Assembly (NCBI GenBank): GCA_000226015.1
Contig: JH153440.1
Coordinates: 93,203-144,009 of the forward strand
Direction: 5' to 3'
Origin: Mnemiopsis leidyi
Lineage: Eukaryota > Ctenophora > Tentaculata > Lobata > Bolinopsidae
Length of the DNA stretch: 50,807 nucleotides
The notes beneath the pieces are model-generated. The model was not told where the DNA came from. It saw only the letters and a list, made by a program, of their open reading frames with translations, and searched no databases. Shown here piece by piece: positions 31,401-36,706 of the stretch. The translations under genes and the position numbers were made by a program. Each line of letters starts with the position of its first letter. The first letter of the stretch is position 1.

Positions 31401-32256
31401 AAATAGATGATCTTTAGACTTAATTTGGCCAGCATTCTTGTACACCAAGTTGATGTGGAAACCAAATCTCAAAGTTGTGTTGCTGAGGATATGTGGGCAC
31501 TTTTGTCCACACGCGTGTGCTTTCAATCTTTGTCACATTTTGGGTGAAGGAAGTGAAGGTAACCTCAAAGTCAACGACATTGACTCAAGTCCAGTCGAGG
31601 CTCAATATTAAGGTTTTCATCTTTTAAAATCCCATCTCCTTTACTTTGGTGAAATTAAGGCTAATCTCAAGCCTTGTCAAACTAACGTCACACTCAAAAG
31701 CCCCAAATTTACCCTCATTTACCCTCAAATTAACTCCTGAATGCAAGGTCCATTTGGCTCATACTTGGTCTCATCTTGTAGGTCTTGTTGATCTACAGCC
31801 CTTGGATCTATAAAGGAAACACATACTTCTTTACCGAATTTTAGAAAAGCCCAAAAGGAGCAAAATTTGAAAGGGTCAATTTAAGCTGCTATTGATGTAA
31901 TGGGTTGTCTTGCCCTGTTAAAATCTTTGATTGCATGCTCGTGAAGGGAGACTAGGAAGTGCACAGTCTCATGTAATGAAGTATATTTCAACATTCCCAC
32001 GAGCTATATCTCTGATATGTTGCAGAGAGGGTGTTTCTCCACAGGTAAGACAAGAAATAGCCCAAGGAACACATGATCCAAGCATATCATAAATTTTAAA
32101 GGGATTAAAATAATTTATATATATATACATATATTTTACCCGGCTTTCAATTTCTGTTCCAGCACCAGAATTGTGATCAGAGGCAGCATCTGCAAAGGCA
32201 ACACGTCGGCTGGACTTGCTGGAAGCAGAGTGGGTCTTTGTTGATGCAGCTGACAT
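4411..32256 (-). CDS. Long coiled-coil protein, 22 exons, 945 aa (possibly CCDC178-like)
   Basis: Exons in transcript order: 32256-32140, 30594-30462, 30233-30145, 29269-29129, 28991-28820, 28384-28234, 28117-28048, 27873-27811, 27738-27676, 27142-27063, 24627-24524, 24203-24154, 19951-19856, 19226-19090, 18915-18837, 18631-18395, 18226-18026, 17227-17076, 16917-16758, 15569-15420, 5977-5810 and 4635-4411. All have AG acceptors and GT donors, and phases match at every join (2838 bases, 945 codons plus stop). The start is a short Ser/Ala-rich leader. Residues from about 175 to 820 are almost all heptad-type coiled coil rich in E, K, Q and L. A conserved-looking block (LQKRMHKALVSYYMHRGYHN) lies in exon 21, followed by a proline-rich tail. 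No catalytic motif or membrane segment is seen. The early block (VEEVKTLISRLEQDR, then LP..VQLEHEACAQDI..L) recalls CCDC178-type proteins from memory only. A structural role, perhaps in cilia or cytoskeleton, is inference. The exon 14/15 join needs a GTTCGT donor and is the least certain. Confidence 0.85.
4636..5809. other. Last intron of the coiled-coil gene
   Basis: Lies between exons 21 and 22. Contains the duplicated donor block at 5751-5836. Short open frames at 5510-5752 have no recognisable protein features. Otherwise nothing is seen. Confidence 0.7.
5751..5836 (-). repeat. 43-bp tandem duplication spanning an exon end and its splice donor
   Basis: Two copies, 5751-5793 and 5794-5836. 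On the minus strand each holds the last exonic bases of exon 21 (ACAAAACCGAC), the donor GTGAGT and a short intronic stretch. The frame of exon 21 ends at the first donor met by the transcript (5809/5810). Using the second would read into a stop. Confidence 0.9.
9665..9715. repeat. 17-bp tandem repeat, 3 copies
   Basis: Three identical copies of AAATCAGCAACCTGGTG at 9665, 9682 and 9699. Confidence 0.95.
11260..11641. repeat. 188-bp tandem duplication
   Basis: 11260-11447 and 11448-11641 are near-identical copies starting ATCAAATTAGGGTACGGAG, differing by a few substitutions and small indels. The open minus-strand frame over the second copy is not convincing as a gene. Confidence 0.95.
12301..12392. 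repeat. 23-bp tandem repeat, 4 copies
   Basis: Four copies of TCATACTATCAACTTGTAG plus four bases, at 12301, 12324, 12347 and 12370, with minor changes in the last two. Confidence 0.95.
13935..15170 (+). CDS. Class A (rhodopsin-like) G-protein-coupled receptor, intronless, 411 aa
   Basis: Seven hydrophobic segments fit a plasma-membrane receptor. Landmarks: an N-terminal glycosylation site (NTT, 8-10); GVPAN in TM1 (Asn39); Asp65 in TM2; Cys94 and Cys170, expected to form the extracellular disulfide; SRT at 118-120 where most class A receptors have DRY; and NPVLY (283-287) in TM7. TM6 lacks a clear CWxP. The tail from about 290 to 411 is long, basic and Ser-rich. The ligand cannot be told from the sequence. 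The ATG follows CCACCCCAG-G directly, so a splice or trans-splice acceptor probably sits 1 base upstream. The gene lies antisense within the 9.4-kb intron of the coiled-coil gene, and its stop is 250 bp from exon 20. Confidence 0.92.
   Translation: MEEPGSINTTSVDPPPVPGVDYFFGGLLFLCFLVGVPANLFSFWCFLAQRRSVSSIVYTCISGVDCLILLNSFPVAVTYLMIRDNAMFQSEVYCNIWGVMQRLLSSLSIFYVAVLSLSRTFVLLLPFRRLKMEVVLGTIAVHFVLQVVVASIPYWESGGHFVYFEGFANCEQIVTPNNKYEKLSNVLNEIIYSIPIFPITLSCVVSVFILMRDADQLQDEQRDTKRYASVTIVLFTFTYIIFNLGSRILNIFGLAPAAAQLDPSGYLLNFLYYVTIVINAAMNPVLYFIRMHSLRNSMKSAVLNIWKRGSIAIDKNMLSIAAPMPGKHRVKLRNKARLSAGGGFERSVTPRIGETVILPSPTMSANLNLGRTVKISEHNGNESSPEKALSLPHFAIHPTHSHERLENSSNS
15637..15686 (+). repeat. Short dispersed repeat shared with 22243-22292
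   Basis: 37 bases (15649-15685) match 22255-22291 with one mismatch, and similarity continues about 12 bases upstream with transitions. Both copies lie 100-400 bp upstream of nested plus-strand genes. Each encodes LGLRRTLDF in the same frame; the copy here has a stop just before it. Confidence 0.8.
16009..16695 (+). CDS. Orphan type I single-pass membrane protein, intronless, 228 aa
   Basis: Not recognised. ATG at 16009 is taken as the start; ATG at 16015 is an alternative. Residues 1-24 form a signal peptide (hydrophobic, then CQQ). Residues 25-54 are a short ectodomain with an NTT glycosylation site. Residues 55-77 (INLVVLAVLFLAAGIILLIT...) are a transmembrane helix. The remaining 150 residues form a basic, Ser/Thr-rich cytoplasmic tail with possible phosphorylation sites (RFSFN, RFSLALSP, MKRDSWD, GPRNSWY) and an acidic stretch near the end. 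It fills a 1.2-kb intron of the coiled-coil gene on the opposite strand. Only 62 bp separate its stop from host exon 19, so its 3' UTR probably runs antisense through that exon. Adaptor or receptor-like roles are guesses. Confidence 0.75.
   Translation: MAMISYLIPSFFLALSINYSGCQQTELSVETNPKIVSRSANTTNEETHVHVGWKINLVVLAVLFLAAGIILLITWHFRDSIKIHNRVPRKLLHFKMTDQRFSFNHIRQRFSLALSPKIGPSKSRAGTPSQESPADTSQVRNMGFMKQYTNGMKRDSWDVTRDSITGGPRNSWYHDADLGGYKLQTSQEPRLSTIHDSNTVMEDTESNRSDEYEFGQREHRIMDAYNMA
19227..19855. other. Intron between exons 13 and 14
   Basis: AT-rich intron with no gene, repeat or RNA seen. Confidence 0.6.
20197..20306. mobile_element. 110-bp MITE with 24-bp terminal inverted repeats
   Basis: Begins AGGGGTCGTTCACATATGAC and ends with its reverse complement, with one mismatch over 24 bp (TGACGTCATATGTGAACGAC then TCCT). 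Core is G-rich. The exact target duplication is unclear. Superfamily not assigned. Confidence 0.85.
20421..20431. other. Assembly gap (11 N)
   Basis: Unresolved bases inside the iteron-bounded element; true length unknown. Confidence 0.99.
20640..20760 (+). repeat. Possible retroposon 3' tail
   Basis: A G+C-rich block with a small hairpin (TTGGGCTTCGGCCC) followed by CTAAGAAGAAGAA resembles 3' ends of some LINEs or SINEs. No coding part is recognisable. Confidence 0.3.
20885..22180. other. Intronic stretch without a recognised gene
   Basis: Between the iteron element and the sulfotransferase. Nothing convincing is seen apart from a good donor-like GTAAGT near 22132. Confidence 0.5.
22181..22312 (+). 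CDS. Tentative 43-aa basic open frame
   Basis: ATG at 22181. The product is short and basic and ends LGLRRTLDFSPPPSI. The frame is open further upstream without an ATG. An AATAAA-type signal follows the stop at about 22335, and the sulfotransferase ATG is 99 bp beyond the stop. The LGLRRTLDF segment is duplicated at 15649-15685. It may be the last exon of an unseen gene, a small gene, or chance. Confidence 0.22.
   Translation: MTKMNKNERKFRSPETQLTQETKIVPAKLGLRRTLDFSPPPSI
22412..23896 (+). CDS. CHST15-like carbohydrate sulfotransferase, intronless, 494 aa
   Basis: A type II Golgi protein: short basic cytoplasmic end, a signal anchor at about 10-27, a stem of some 80 residues, then the sulfotransferase domain. 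The 5'-phosphosulfate loop for PAPS is GVTKSGTTDL (184-193). The 3'-phosphate site is LRDPIDRMRSAY (315-326). An EPHY block (211-214) and the DASPSYIWDNEYW stretch (272-284) match the layout of N-acetylgalactosamine 4-sulfate 6-O-sulfotransferase (CHST15). That enzyme adds a second sulfate to chondroitin sulfate A. The family call is firm; substrate and orthology are inferred. Several N-glycosylation sites lie in the lumenal part. ATG follows TATCTAAAG-G, an acceptor-like context. It is nested antisense in a coiled-coil gene intron, and host exon 12 begins 257 bp after its stop. Confidence 0.94.
   Translation: MKSYLRRFTIKYVLSILIVLNGLYVLLEDHKVVVEDTVRDTANVSDVKHKTLNTGEMKEKKVRTQDIPYRKFDPPIGKRWALAMIRKRHPNLRFLTEMVPSNKTAISELCDFGDPSRMNCSATQCHLNGRTVRREIVKENPNDTFTFLPKNMEFLKEFKNPCWKGKDDSGRESLFCVPYFFLAGVTKSGTTDLFNMLISHALIGPQTAEKEPHYLDRKRRGRSFRMHQPPLTQPMSFTYYASNLNNDHDSFLMRTYLKVEGADVLIHGITMDASPSYIWDNEYWETFHPGFKEPPVTNPDTLALINPSAKIIIALRDPIDRMRSAYQFFCANVVKSVYKCDRPITPEKYHNLVVEAVERFNRCLHNNSVRGCAYSTDTHQLATHLYASIYHVYIADFLKVFPPEQLFIFKMEDRIKDPVTTAMKLCDFLEIPRFPQNVIYKLRKRDVANQIPGSEKLEYVLPATTELLENFFKPYLRDLVTMLGDDKWYWDRPR
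25100..26719 (+). CDS. SLC22-family organic ion transporter, intronless, 539 aa
   Basis: Major facilitator with about 12 membrane segments: TM1 at 45-65, a large Cys-containing loop (about 70-135) and TM2 from about 138. Family marks seen: DRIGRRRG (160-167) between TM2 and TM3, VELAPQRLRN (214-223) after TM4, VSPRFSLIKGRKEEA (276-290) before the central cytoplasmic loop, GRKK (392-395) between TM8 and TM9, and TGELAPTSHRGM with SSSSARIGSFVGPY (446-475). Relatives carry organic cations, carnitine or anions across the plasma membrane; the substrate cannot be assigned here. Glycosylation sites in the first loop appear sparse compared with relatives. TTTTTGCTAG lies 15 bases before the ATG. It is nested antisense between coiled-coil exons 10 and 11. 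Confidence 0.95.
   Translation: MAPTVIVNDVADGDSRIGTEEASHRESLTIEEAVDRVVDKVTVKLALTLAAISLVIVPAPSGTYIAVFTGYIPYNDWECTSKKCFSLLDEAESRKDFYTQKTMCDNDLVAGSDFEWTYNKQTFSMDWGFYCKNESKLSLVTSVLFIGTFLGLVCSTAIFDRIGRRRGAMMGSFLSMATFAISSAANNYIILLFLRIIYGFGIIIVYTGAYCWIVELAPQRLRNMTSNMCTLAGWTTGVFALIGLNYLIDKWQYVYLATAGMNALTIILFFVLPVPVSPRFSLIKGRKEEALKTLKILAEMSDNKVPLDKVELLYEERKQSYLEQIKDFRQHPNMRRETLLGMSVWFMVALFFYSYQFGWSKMGTELHGIYFFAALGEAIAFVIAVPLCRVLGRKKSLIFSFMSVVVMNAVAALDVRFSEDWSLEHLASMLGSIGAGTAFVLVYLYTGELAPTSHRGMILCLSSSSARIGSFVGPYVNLLYGVTDRRVPLALFAGLSFLASVVVWFLPDTTGRTVPETPGDVEVLAKMGNKGKDNKNEGA
28505..28547. repeat. 17-bp AT-rich tandem repeat, about 3 copies
   Basis: Repeated ATAGTTATATACATTT units in the intron after exon 5 of the coiled-coil gene. 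Confidence 0.85.
28612..28829 (-). repeat. Tandem array of a splice-donor block (55, 55 and 49 bp units)
   Basis: The end of exon 5 plus its donor, read on the minus strand as GTGCAGCTTG|GTGAGTTTTA, is repeated downstream in the intron. The plus-strand block CAAGCTGCAC preceded by ACTCAC recurs at 28661, 28716 and 28771, besides the real junction at 28820, with a partial fourth unit to 28612. Each copy keeps a GTGAGT donor and about ten exonic bases. The real donor is inferred from the phase match to exon 6. Confidence 0.92.
29611..29862. repeat. Direct repeat of about 80 bp at 168-bp spacing
   Basis: 29611-29693 and 29779-29860 share GCCTAATGCA, GTGACGAGATCTACCATACC and the following 40 bases with few changes. 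Lies in the intron between exons 3 and 4. Confidence 0.9.
30595..32139. other. First intron of the coiled-coil gene
   Basis: 1.5 kb, AT-rich. Two versions of a GGGT(G/A)AAAAATTGAACTC block occur near 30710 and 30763. No gene is seen. Confidence 0.6.
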
Positions 32257-32494
32257 TCAAGCCTGTGAGATAACCATTAAATCAATAATAAAAATTCTTT
32301 CCCTTAAGCCGTTATCCTATTTTTGCAGCAGTATAATATTGTTTAATATTTAACTAATTCAGTAAACNNNNNNNNNNNNNNACATTCAAGCCTGTGAGAT
32401 AACCATTAAATCAATATAAAAATTCTTTCCCTTAAGCCGTTATCCATTTTGCAGCAGTATAATATTGTTTAATATTTAACTAATTCAGTAAACT
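32253..32494. repeat. Duplicate on both sides of a 14-N gap
   Basis: 32253-32367 and 32382-32494 are near-identical, both starting ACATTCAAGCCTGTGAGATA, with the N run (32368-32381) between them. Because the copies meet exactly at the gap, a false assembly duplication from two haplotypes or an unmerged overlap is likely. The block covers the start codon and upstream region of the coiled-coil gene. Confidence 0.9.
32368..32381. other. Assembly gap (14 N)
   Basis: Unresolved bases between the two copies of the duplicated block. Confidence 0.99.
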
Positions 32495-32693
32495 ATTAGT
32501 TAATAATTCAGTAAATTATTAGTAAATGATTAGTAATTGTTCCGGTGCATTTTGGTAGGAGGCTAACAGATCCAATTCATTGGTTACACGCCTATCAAGT
32601 TTCTGGGCCATTGGATTTGGACCTCAAAAATACTAAGGAGCAAAAAGAGGACAAACTGATGCACTGTTTTTTTGTATTTTGTATTTTGTTACA

Positions 32694-32931
32694 CCTGTAC
32701 CCAGGCTTTTATAGTTATACTGAAGGGGCTCCTGGAAGATTCTAGATCTTTTAACGGAGACCCTCCTCATTTAACCCTCAATCACGGTTTACCAGTCATT
32801 CGGCTGAGTCGACCAAAGAAGATTGCATAGGCATGCCCTTAGCGCACTCCTCTAGGATTGGCGGATCTAGGAATCGAACCCCCAATCTCCTGCAGGGAAT
32901 GTCGGAGTGGGTACCACTACACCACCAACCC
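32694..32931 (-). mobile_element. tRNA-derived SINE, 238 bp
   Basis: On the minus strand it begins GGGTTGGTGGTGTAGTGGTA. A pol III A box (TGGTGTAGTGG, 32914-32924) and a perfect B box (GGTTCGATTCC, 32870-32880) are spaced as in a tRNA. The acceptor and T stems do not pair, so it is not a functional tRNA gene. A body of about 165 bp unrelated to tRNA follows, ending in AAAAGCCTGGGTACAGG. The 7-bp direct repeats TGTTACA at 32687-32693 and 32932-32938 are probable target duplications and set the ends. Confidence 0.8.
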
Positions 32932-32939
32932 TGTTACAG

Positions 32940-33570
32940 GCAGTCGAACAGTTGGGACTCAATGGGTTTATGAAATGTTCGATATACAACAACCTTCTAA
33001 CAAGCAAGTTCTCCAGGAGAGCCAGTCAGGTGACTAAAAGGTGCACCCTCAAGAACAGCAAGCACTCCAAAGTAAGGAAGGCTTACAAGAGCAGCGAATA
33101 ATGCCAGAGAGGAGATAGCGAGGGTATAATAATGAACTGAGTGCAAGAAAAGGGACTTGTACCTCAGAGAGCTGGTTGGAGCCACAGTGAAGGAAAGAAT
33201 GGGCCTTGGATTGGCGAATGCTACTTCCAGTAGGAAAGAAAAGCTGACAGACAAGGTGGGGCAAATCTCGGAACATGATTTGCTTTTGACAATAGTTGAT
33301 AAAGGAGTCCAGAGAAAACTCTTAATGTGGGAAAACACCATACAATTAGATCTTGGATGACACAATCTTATCTACAACTATAAAATAAACCCATCAGTTC
33401 TATCTGAACTCTCAAAAAAGAAACTGTTCGTGTTGCAGATGGAGGCATTGCAACATCAAGCATATCCTAGCCGCTTGCAATTTTCACTAAGCAATAAGCA
33501 ATTTAACTGGAGGCATGATAATGTTTTAAGAGTGATGCACTAAGGCGTTACTGGATCAAACAGAGAGGTT
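32940..33570. other. Unclassified, repeat-like decayed coding DNA
   Basis: Open stretches on both strands include a basic plus-strand segment (TKRCTLKNSKHSKVRKAYKS) ending at 33101 and a second one to 33360 in another register. The look is of an old mobile-element gene, but I cannot name the family. Confidence 0.3.
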
Positions 33571-33587
33571 CAACAGAAAGGAAATTA

Positions 33588-33643
33588 TTGTACAGCAGCG
33601 CGCACCCTCCCTTCATTTTATTCTCCGAATGAAGGTCGGACAA
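33588..33643 (+). mobile_element. Mini-transposon B, copy 3
   Basis: 56 bp, TTGTACAGCAGCGCGCACCC to GGTCGGACAA, flanked by GGAAATTA (33580-33587) and GGAAATTG (33644-33651), a 7-of-8 target duplication. It lies over 30 kb from the palindrome, showing that B moves independently of it. Confidence 0.8.
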
Positions 33644-33970
33644 GGAAATTGAAACCCCAGTATGCAGCTGGAAAGGTTTCATATCTTTTCCAATTAAGTA
33701 ACGTATAGAAAACTAGACTATAAGATCAAGAACAAAATTTCACTACACACTGAATGGAGCACGAAGACTCATTGAGGATGAAAACGAATGTCTTGCACAG
33801 TTTCCTCAGCATATCAACTAGACTGCACTGCTGTGAGACTGGATATCGTTGTGTGGTCAGAGGAAAGTAAAAGAGTTATTATTATTTTGTTGTGATCGTG
33901 ACCCTTGTCAAAAATTTTCAAAAATTTGCGGCAGCAGGGCTTAACAACGTTAAGCAAAAGTTGACTGTGG

Positions 33971-34203
33971 TTGTCGAGGTGTTACTCGACTCGCGCGCCC
34001 GGCTGATCGCCTAGCTTGCTGCTCTCCTGGCGTTAAAAAGAAGCTTTGCTCTTTACTAACCAAATCCTTTTGCACGCGTCGCGCGCGCCAGGTGCACCTG
34101 CATGCTGTACCAAAAGTGGCTTATTCGGCATTCTAGCTGCGTTGCAGCCGCGCGCGTTGTGTGCGTAAGCACCTGGTTAGGTTAAACGGATATCGTCTCT
34201 TCA
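33971..34203 (+). mobile_element. Long or composite A-type element
   Basis: Begins TTGTCGAGGTGTTACTCG and ends ACGGATATCGTCTCTTCAA, matching A ends with decay. The interior includes a GCAGCCGCGCGCG...GTAAGCACC segment also present in the palindrome arms (about 1085 and 2145). Probably an A element with inserted material. Confidence 0.5.
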
Positions 34204-34302
34204 ATGATTAAATTTTTGGTGATTTACCGGGCGATGCGCGGCTCTCTCTAAGTGATGAGAGCTCATTTTCTAACCTTCTTATAATATTTTAATGTGTTCA
34301 TG

Positions 34303-34345
34303 TTGTAGGTTGATAACCTACTGTCGCGGCCATCACGCGCTCTTA
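34303..34345. repeat. Dispersed GATAACCTACTGTCGCGGCC module
   Basis: The module TAGGTTGATAACCTA followed by CTGTCGCGGCCATCAC matches copies near 2893 and 3436-3473, linking this region to the palindrome family. Confidence 0.65.
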
Positions 34346-34602
34346 CGCATTTCTGGCCTGGCAAAAAGTATAAACTGTAAACGGGAGACGCGCATCGCCC
34401 GTTAACTGATCAAGGTGAAGCGCGGAATTTTCACATCATAACGCGTGGCGCACGTATGTTCATTGCAGGTAAGGCGTGTCTTACATTGTGACCCTTTTCA
34501 AAAAATTTTTAAATTTTCTGAGGGGGGCGCGTGGCCAGCTTCGCGGCAGCAGTGCTATACAACATGACACGCGAGCGTCACAAAGTAACGACACACTACT
34601 GA

Positions 34603-34667
34603 TTGACGAGATGATATCCGTCTACCGTTTCAGCTTTAGCTGCGTGAGTCGGGTATCACCGCGACAA
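34603..34667 (-). mobile_element. Mini-transposon A, copy outside the palindrome
   Basis: 65 bp, TTGACGAGATGATATCCG to ATCACCGCGACAA, flanked by the perfect 8-bp duplication ACTACTGA (34595-34602 and 34668-34675). Confidence 0.85.
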
Positions 34668-34677
34668 ACTACTGATC

Positions 34678-34747
34678 TTGTACAGCAGCGCACACCCTCC
34701 CGTCATTTTATTCTCGCTTCGAATGAGGGTCGGATAAAGTTGGACAA
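34678..34747 (+). mobile_element. Mini-transposon B, copy 4
   Basis: About 70 bp with B ends (TTGTACAGCAGCGCACACCC to GTTGGACAA), three bases after the A element's target duplication. No clear duplication of its own. A loose A end (ACGGATATCATCTCGTCAA) follows at 34765-34783. Confidence 0.65.
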
Positions 34748-35590
34748 GGACAATAAAAAGTTAAACGGATATCATCTCGTCAAAACACAAAAGGGAAATG
34801 TACTAATATGCAAAACATGAGGTACATTATTTTACACCGACAGACGTGTACAGAAGAAAACAAAATATTCAGAAGAAAACAAAATACTATGTTCAAATTT
34901 CTTTAATCAATATATTCAAACAATATAAATAATTAAATGTGACCTAATCTGTTCAACTATATCAAATATAAGGAAGGTACTGTCAGCATCTACTGACAGG
35001 TACAGTGTGAAGCCGAGATTTAGGACCCTTACGCTGGTGGCTTACAATCAACAATGGCCCTTGTTGAACCTCATTACAATACTGGATTTAAAATGGTAAA
35101 AAGATTAAGTTGTGTAAGTTGATTAAGTTGTGTAAGTTGATCAAGTCGTTAACTAAGTTTGGAATGATGTTTTTGAAGCGACATTTATTATTCATGGATG
35201 AACTACTATAGACAATGAGAAGTGTTTATTTAATACAATTACAATATTTTTGTGGAAAGCGGAAGAATATATATTTCTATTTCTATTGTGTATAACATTG
35301 CAGACGAGAAAATAAAACTTGTTTAACTTGAAAACTTGTTTAACTTGAACTGTAAGCAACAACCTTAGACTGATTGTACCAACGTAAAAGAGGGTGCATT
35401 AAGTCGTGGGAAAAGTGTTGAATGAATGTACAATTTTTGTTTGAGAGCGGACATTTTCAGCTTATGTACAAGATTGGCTATATGGATCTGGAGGTACCGG
35501 CCTTAAGCACCGTTGTCAAAACAGTTGAGTTCAGGAAATTTGTATTAGGGTTCCATTCAGTTTTATCACCTTTGGTTTGGGCAGACAGTA

Positions 35591-36325
35591 TTAATTCCTT
35601 GAGTTTACATTTGACGCTGTCGTGGGTAAGTCATTGAGATTCATTATCTGTCGGATGGTGTTGCAGAGGCTGCTGGCTTGATGGACAGAACTGTGTAGGG
35701 GGACAGTTGTAATAATAAGGGTTTCTTTGCCAGGCCGTTTTGAAAGGCTAAAAGGTTGGAATAGCGAGATTGGTGTATGGTATTTTAGTACTTCATTACA
35801 GCAGTGATAAGAGTATAGATTATGCAGAGTCATCAGGGAGTGCTTGACAAATAGTGGTTTGGTATGCTCTCTTTCATAAAATTTGCAGTCTAGTTTACTA
35901 GCCTCCTTTGGCCTTGTCCTGGCACAGGTTTTGAATTTGTCTAGGTAACCCTGTTTGTTCCCAAACATAATCCGGTCACATTTCTTTTGGGCTATAAATA
36001 GTGGATTAAGTTTGTTATTTGAAGTGCCACCCCAAACAGTTATGCCATAGGATAGATGACTTTCAAATAAAAAGTGATACAGATTTTTGTGAATAGAACT
36101 GGGTATATTTTCCCTTATCCTACAAAGCATTCCTGAGCAGGTTGAGAGTTTTCGGATAAGCTTTTCTTGGTGAGTGTTAAAGGTGAGCCCCTCATTGATG
36201 GTGACTCCAAGGAATTTAGTGTCACACATTTTGTGAAGCGGAATGCCATTAAGGTAAAGCCTATCATCAAAAGTGAGGGATTGAGGCCAAGGTTTTTTCC
36301 TGGGTTTATGGAATTCAATAAAGCA
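35591..36325 (-). mobile_element. LINE fragment: end of a reverse-transcriptase ORF
   Basis: The minus-strand frame encodes the part after the RT palm in Jockey/CR1-like non-LTR elements: FHKPRKK, LNGIPLHKMCDTKFLGVTIN, then SHLSYGITVWGG and the LFIAQKKCDRIMFG helix. Endonuclease and RT catalytic regions are missing, so it is a 5'-truncated copy. The frame is uninterrupted to its stop at 35591, suggesting a fairly young insertion. Its first 58 or so codons (up to 36493) are read from the adjacent 32-bp tandem repeat and are not LINE protein. Confidence 0.75.
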
Positions 36326-36452
36326 GCAATTTTCTGCAAAACTGCCCCAAAATAAGCAATTTTTGCCGTGACACTGCCGCAAATTAAGCAATTTTGACCA
36401 TGAAACTTCCACAAAATTAGCACTTTTTTGCCGCAAAACTGCCACGAAATTC
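36326..36452. repeat. 32-bp degenerate tandem repeat, about 4 units
   Basis: Units start near 36326, 36356, 36388 and 36420 and share the pattern GCAATTTT-N-AAACTGCC-CAAAAT. It abuts the truncated end of the LINE fragment and may mark its breakpoint. Confidence 0.75.
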
Positions 36453-36706
36453 AGGATTATGGTTTGTCGCGGCATCACAAAATTTTGCAACATTTACCGC
36501 GATAAACAAATGACCCTGAGTTGATGTCTTATAAGTGGGTGGGTGAGTTTAATGTTTTTAGGTGCAGTTAAGTTGGTAGATGGGTCGTGGTCTTATTGAT
36601 AGGCAAGGTTTGATGTTTTTAAATTTTGTTTTTTTCAATATTTTCTATGTATATTAAAGAATTGAAGTAGATGAGTGCAATTAATTTTTGTTGTCTTGTC
36701 TAAGGT

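Noticed and set aside
32863-32933. tRNA gene
   Set aside because: A and B boxes are good, but acceptor and T stems do not pair and a SINE body follows.
36330-36493. N-terminal part of the LINE open frame
   Set aside because: It is translation of the 32-bp tandem repeat, not reverse transcriptase.
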